Assembly (NCBI GenBank): GCA_016839905.1
Contig: JAEOTJ010000302.1
Coordinates: forward strand, 1-8,628
DNA: 8,628 nucleotides
Direction of reading: 5' to 3'
Source of the DNA: Promethearchaeota archaeon
Lineage (GTDB): Archaea > Asgardarchaeota > Lokiarchaeia > Sigynarchaeales > SOKP01
Positions 5,324 to 8,628 of the stretch are shown one piece after another. The notes beneath the pieces were generated by a model. That model was not told the origin of the DNA. It made no database searches and saw nothing but the letters and a program-made list of their open reading frames with translations. The position numbers and the translations under genes were made by a program. The first letter of the stretch is position 1; each line of letters opens with the position of its first letter.

Positions 5324-7474
5324 ATGACAAATAATGATATTTCTTACTTTTTCAACCCAAAAAGTATAGCTGTTGTTGGGGCAAGTGCTACTTCTGGTAA
5401 AGTGGGAAACACGGTTTTAAATAGTATTATTAATTCAGGGTATAAAGGAAAAATATATCCAATAAATCCGAGATCTGATGAGATTTTAGGGCATGAAGCT
5501 TATAAAAGCGTTAAAGATGTGGCTGATGACATCGATATCGCAATTTTTGTAATTCCCGGGAAATTCTGTTGTGATGTGGCAAGAGAATGTGGTGAAAAAA
5601 AAGTTAGGGGATTAATTATAATATCTGCGGGTTTTAAAGAAATTGGCGGAGAAGGAGTACAGCGTGAGGAGGAACTAATTGAGATAGGAAAAAAATATCA
5701 TATGAGAATTTTAGGTCCAAACTGTTTGGGGTTTATAGGCCTCAATTATAATGGTTCTTTTGCTGCAGAAACTCCCCGAAAAGGAGGGATTGCCATGATA
5801 TCACAATCGGGGGCAATGTTAACGGGAATGATGGATTATTCTATGACACAAGCATTTGGATTCTCTTGTAATATCAGCTTAGGCAATAAAGCTGATTTAG
5901 GAGCTGTTGATTTTATTGAATATCTTGCTGATGATGATAATACAAAAGTCATTTTATGTTATTTAGAAAGTATAACTAATGGGGAAAAATTCTTAGAAGT
6001 ATTACCTTACGCTACTAGAAAAAAACCAGTAATTATCTTAAAATCAGGAGTTAGTGAAGCAGGTGCTAGGGCAGCGTCCAGTCATACCGGAGCTTTAGCA
6101 GGCGCAGATATTGCTTATGATTTGACCTTCCAAAAATGTGGAGTAATAAGAGCTAAAACTATTGAAGACCTTTTTGATTATGGTGAAATCTTTCTTTATC
6201 AACCTGTTCCAAAGGAGAATTCTTTTGCAATAATAACTAATGCAGGAGGCCCTGGTATTGTCGCTACAGATGCATTTGAGCGTGAAGATTTAAAATTCGC
6301 TTCATTTTCAGAGAAAATATTGCATTCTTTAAGAGAAAAATTACCTCTAGAAGCAGCAATATTTAATCCAATTGATATTGTTGGTGATGCTACTCCAGAT
6401 CGATATAGATTTACTATGAATACAGTTTTTGGTTTGGATGGATCAATTGATTTTAATGAAGTTACCTCTGAAGGAGCTTTAATAATTGTAACTCCTCAAG
6501 CTCAAACTAAACCTAGTGAAGTTGCCAGACTAATTTACGAAATTTCATCTGAACATCTTAAAGATAAACCAATTGTTGGCTCTTTTATTGGAGGAAAAAA
6601 TATTAATGAGGGAAGGGAATTTTTAAAACATAATCATATTCCTTGTTATCATTTTCCTGATAGAGCTGCTCATTCACTAAAGACATTAATAAAAAGAAGA
6701 GATTATCTTAGTTCTCCTCATATTGATCAATTGGAACTTCCAAATTATAGTGTAAATAAAGAAAGGGTTAAGGAAATATTCGAAAGTAGTAGAAACGATG
6801 GACGCATGGTTCTTTTAAGTTATGAAACGAGCGAAGTTTTTGATTGCTATGGAATATTATCCCCCAAATCAAGGTTAGCAAGAACTCCAAAAGAAGCAAT
6901 GAAATTACAAGAAGAAATTGGAAAATCTGTATTGAAAATAGTTAGCCCTCAGATCATCCATAAGACGGATGTGGGTGGAATTGCTCTAAATATTGAAGAC
7001 CCACAATCTGCATATGAAGCCTATGTACAAATTGTAAATAATGCTAAAAAATTCGGACCTCAAAATGCCCGGATTTATGGTGTAGAAGTACAGGAGATGA
7101 TAGACTTTAAAGTAGAAAAGAAAGTAAATGAAATAATCATTGGAATGAGCCGAGATCCACAGTTCGGAGGTTTGCTGCTTTTTGGAAGCGGAGGTATATA
7201 CGCGAACTTTATTAAAGATGTGTCATTTGCTTTATCCTATAAATACACGAGAGAAGATGCAAAGAGACATATTGAGAGTACTAATATTTATAGTCTTTTA
7301 CAAGGTGTAAGAGGTGAATCCTCTTCGGACATTGAAGCTATAATAGATGTTTTATTAAGGCTTTCACAACTAGTAAATGATTTTCCAGAAATAGTTGAAT
7401 TAGATATAAATCCATTATTATCCTTTGTAAAGGGTTACTCGGCTGTTGATATAAAGATAACGATAAGTCGATAA
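5324..7474 (+). CDS. ADP-forming acetyl-CoA synthetase, fused alpha-beta type (716 aa)
   Basis: This enzyme family converts acyl-CoA, ADP and phosphate to acid, CoA and ATP, the usual archaeal way to gain ATP from acetyl-CoA. Domains in order: CoA-binding Rossmann domain (about 8-135, with VVGASATSGKVGN), succinyl-CoA-synthetase-like domains (about 150-465, with SQSGAM and TNAGGPG), and an ATP-grasp domain (about 476-716). The phosphohistidine is H254 in SSHTGALAG; E215 in YLES is the likely stabilising acidic residue. H546 in HKTDVGG matches the second, beta-subunit histidine used for phosphate transfer. The ATP-grasp metal motif ELDINP is at 692-697. One oddity: the usual FVE of the ATP-grasp domain is YAN here (N628 replaces Glu). 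Length fits fused enzymes. It is probably transcribed with the BioD/DRTGG gene 74 bases downstream. The substrate could be another short or branched acyl-CoA, since sequence does not fix specificity. Confidence 0.93.
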   Translation: MTNNDISYFFNPKSIAVVGASATSGKVGNTVLNSIINSGYKGKIYPINPRSDEILGHEAYKSVKDVADDIDIAIFVIPGKFCCDVARECGEKKVRGLIIISAGFKEIGGEGVQREEELIEIGKKYHMRILGPNCLGFIGLNYNGSFAAETPRKGGIAMISQSGAMLTGMMDYSMTQAFGFSCNISLGNKADLGAVDFIEYLADDDNTKVILCYLESITNGEKFLEVLPYATRKKPVIILKSGVSEAGARAASSHTGALAGADIAYDLTFQKCGVIRAKTIEDLFDYGEIFLYQPVPKENSFAIITNAGGPGIVATDAFEREDLKFASFSEKILHSLREKLPLEAAIFNPIDIVGDATPDRYRFTMNTVFGLDGSIDFNEVTSEGALIIVTPQAQTKPSEVARLIYEISSEHLKDKPIVGSFIGGKNINEGREFLKHNHIPCYHFPDRAAHSLKTLIKRRDYLSSPHIDQLELPNYSVNKERVKEIFESSRNDGRMVLLSYETSEVFDCYGILSPKSRLARTPKEAMKLQEEIGKSVLKIVSPQIIHKTDVGGIALNIEDPQSAYEAYVQIVNNAKKFGPQNARIYGVEVQEMIDFKVEKKVNEIIIGMSRDPQFGGLLLFGSGGIYANFIKDVSFALSYKYTREDAKRHIESTNIYSLLQGVRGESSSDIEAIIDVLLRLSQLVNDFPEIVELDINPLLSFVKGYSAVDIKITISR

Positions 7475-7555
7475 AAAAATTATTTTTAGAAAATATAAAA
7501 TTAAAACAACAATTAAATAAAATTGAAAAAAAAAAAAATGAGAAAAAAATGGTAA
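7475..7555 (+). promoter_or_regulatory. Short A-rich spacer with A13 run and 5-codon upstream frame
   Basis: The 74-base spacer between the synthetase and the next gene is nearly all A and T, including thirteen A at 7526-7538. ATG at 7538-7540 opens a five-codon frame (M R K K W, stop TAA at 7553-7555) that overlaps the real start at 7549 in another frame. It might help reinitiation at the main start or be chance. A TATA-like stretch (ATATAAAATTA near 7494-7504) could give the second gene an extra promoter. Confidence 0.3.
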
Positions 7556-8610
7556 AACCAATTTTTTTATGTTCATTAACTGAACGTGTAGGAAAAACCC
7601 TTTTTTGTATAGGAATTTTAAATAAATTAAATAAAGAAGGTAAAAAGGTTGCTTATTTTAAACCAGTTGGAATTGCTAAAGGAGCATTTTCTGAGAAGAT
7701 AGATCCTGATGTAGGCTTTATACAGAAAAATGTATATAAAACTGACCTTCCTTATGAGAAAATTTGCCCTGTTTCTATTCCAAAGAATTTTTATATTGAT
7801 GCCGTCGATGCCGCAAAAAAAGGAGAATATCAAAACAAGATTAAAGCGACTTATGATGAAATAACAAAAGATGTTGATTATGTTGTTATTGAAGGAAATC
7901 CTAGTATTGTAAAATTTTCCAGAGTAGGATTAGATGATATTACTATTGCGCAAATCTTAGGTATAGATGAAGCGATCTTAATGATATCTGATTCCTCCGA
8001 TTTAAGCATAGATAATATGTTTTACACGAAAAAATATTTTGATTTCAGGAAATTTAGCATTAAAGGACTTATTTTTAATATTATTGAATACGATTATATT
8101 GCTCGAATTAAGGAATTAGAAGAAAATCATATTAAGAGATATAATCTACCAATAATCGGAATAATTGAAAAGAGTATTGAATTAATATCAGCTAGAGTTC
8201 AGGAAATTATGGATTCCATAGGTGGAGAATTAATTAACGATGCTTCTAAGACAGGACTAGAGAATATGGTAGAGACTTATCTGATTGGAGCTATGAATGC
8301 ACAAGCAGCATTAAAATATCTTCATCAAGTAAAACGAGCTGCAGTCGTTACAGGAGGAGATAGAACCGATTTGGCCTTAGCAGCCCTTGACTCAAATGTG
8401 TCATGCCTCATTTTAACAGGATTTATACAACCGGATCTTAGCGTTATTACTACAGCAAATGAAAAAGGCATTCCAATAATTCTTAGTCCATCAGATACTT
8501 ATACAACTATAAGAAATATGGAAAAATTAAAACCTCAACTTCAGAAAGATGAAATTGATCAGATTTCTAAATTAATTGAAAATCAAGTTAAATGGGATTT
8601 GATTTTTTAA
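7549..8610 (+). CDS. Phosphotransacetylase-family protein: BioD-like P-loop domain plus DRTGG domain (353 aa)
   Basis: The N-terminal half is a BioD-like P-loop fold: SLTERVGKT (9-17) is the phosphate loop, YFKPVG (36-41) and VVIEGNPS (112-119) match the KPV and hydrophobic-Glu-Gly motifs of dethiobiotin-synthetase-like proteins. The C-terminal part (about 205-320) is a DRTGG domain, with the hallmark VVTGGDRTDLALAAL (266-280), LILTG (287-291) and SDTYTT (315-320). This matches the N-terminal, non-catalytic portion of large phosphotransacetylases; the acetyl-transferring domain is absent at 353 residues. Such stand-alone proteins occur in archaea without a settled function; sensing or regulating acetyl-CoA metabolism is inferred from the fusion in Pta and from the synthetase next door. 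It is unlikely to make dethiobiotin, since no biotin gene is near. The ATG at 7549 places the P-loop at the expected distance from the N-terminus. Confidence 0.88.
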   Translation: MVKPIFLCSLTERVGKTLFCIGILNKLNKEGKKVAYFKPVGIAKGAFSEKIDPDVGFIQKNVYKTDLPYEKICPVSIPKNFYIDAVDAAKKGEYQNKIKATYDEITKDVDYVVIEGNPSIVKFSRVGLDDITIAQILGIDEAILMISDSSDLSIDNMFYTKKYFDFRKFSIKGLIFNIIEYDYIARIKELEENHIKRYNLPIIGIIEKSIELISARVQEIMDSIGGELINDASKTGLENMVETYLIGAMNAQAALKYLHQVKRAAVVTGGDRTDLALAALDSNVSCLILTGFIQPDLSVITTANEKGIPIILSPSDTYTTIRNMEKLKPQLQKDEIDQISKLIENQVKWDLIF

Positions 8611-8628
8611 ACTTTCTTTTTATTTTAA
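8611..8628 (+). terminator. T-rich terminator after the BioD/DRTGG gene
   Basis: The bases right after the stop read ACTTTCTTTTTATTTTAA on the plus strand. This T-rich run is a plausible archaeal end of the two-gene transcript; the window stops here, so more may follow. Confidence 0.4.

Noticed and set aside
7627..7833. Antisense reading frame within the BioD/DRTGG gene
   Set aside because: It lies wholly opposite a strongly conserved coding region and its product, rich in Phe, Ile and Asn, shows no motif.
7549..8610. Dethiobiotin synthetase or cobyrinic acid synthase
   Set aside because: The C-terminal half is a DRTGG domain, no glutamine amidotransferase triad is visible, and no biotin or cobamide genes are adjacent.

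Overview
The window most likely comes from an Asgard archaeon, probably Lokiarchaeia-like. Most of the DNA is AT-rich, and promoters and terminators look archaeal (TATA-type elements, plain T-tracts after genes). Gene content fits too: an Ig-like, heavily N-glycosylatable surface protein; an orphan C-terminal tail with a PGYN + membrane segment + basic end of the kind seen on Lokiarchaeal surface proteins; a very long eukaryote-like coiled-coil protein with HEAT repeats; a fused ADP-forming acetyl-CoA synthetase; and a phosphotransacetylase-family BioD/DRTGG protein. The assignment rests on recognition of these families, not on a marker gene.

Layout. Bases 3-1211 (+) are the 3' part of a surface protein made of ~90-residue repeats, ending in an Asp/Gly linker, a membrane segment and KRRR. 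Directly behind it (1202-1393, another frame) lies the start-less tail of a second surface protein. A 320-base gap follows, with a perfect 8-bp inverted repeat. A small CxxC/CxxC zinc protein (1715-2008, +) ends in a T-tract and converges on an 808-residue coiled-coil/HEAT protein (4554-2128, -). Upstream of that, also on the minus strand, is a cyclophilin (5162-4686). A 161-bp divergent region containing three perfect 20-bp direct repeats separates the cyclophilin from the acetyl-CoA synthetase (5324-7474, +) and the BioD/DRTGG protein (7549-8610, +), which look like one transcription unit.

How the genes work together. The last two form a plausible acetyl-CoA/ATP energy module: the synthetase makes ATP from acyl-CoA, and the second protein resembles the N-terminal non-catalytic part of phosphotransacetylase, so a regulatory role is possible. 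The cyclophilin and coiled-coil genes may share regulation but show no metabolic link.

Most notable observation. The coiled-coil gene ends with an AAAGGGA heptamer in X XXY YYZ phase, immediately before its TAA. A -1 shift there would add 31 residues ending in a motif that aligns without gaps (8 of 17 identical) to a motif just before the HEAT domain of the same protein. This is either programmed frameshifting, a recent or sequencing frameshift, or a decayed paralogue fragment.
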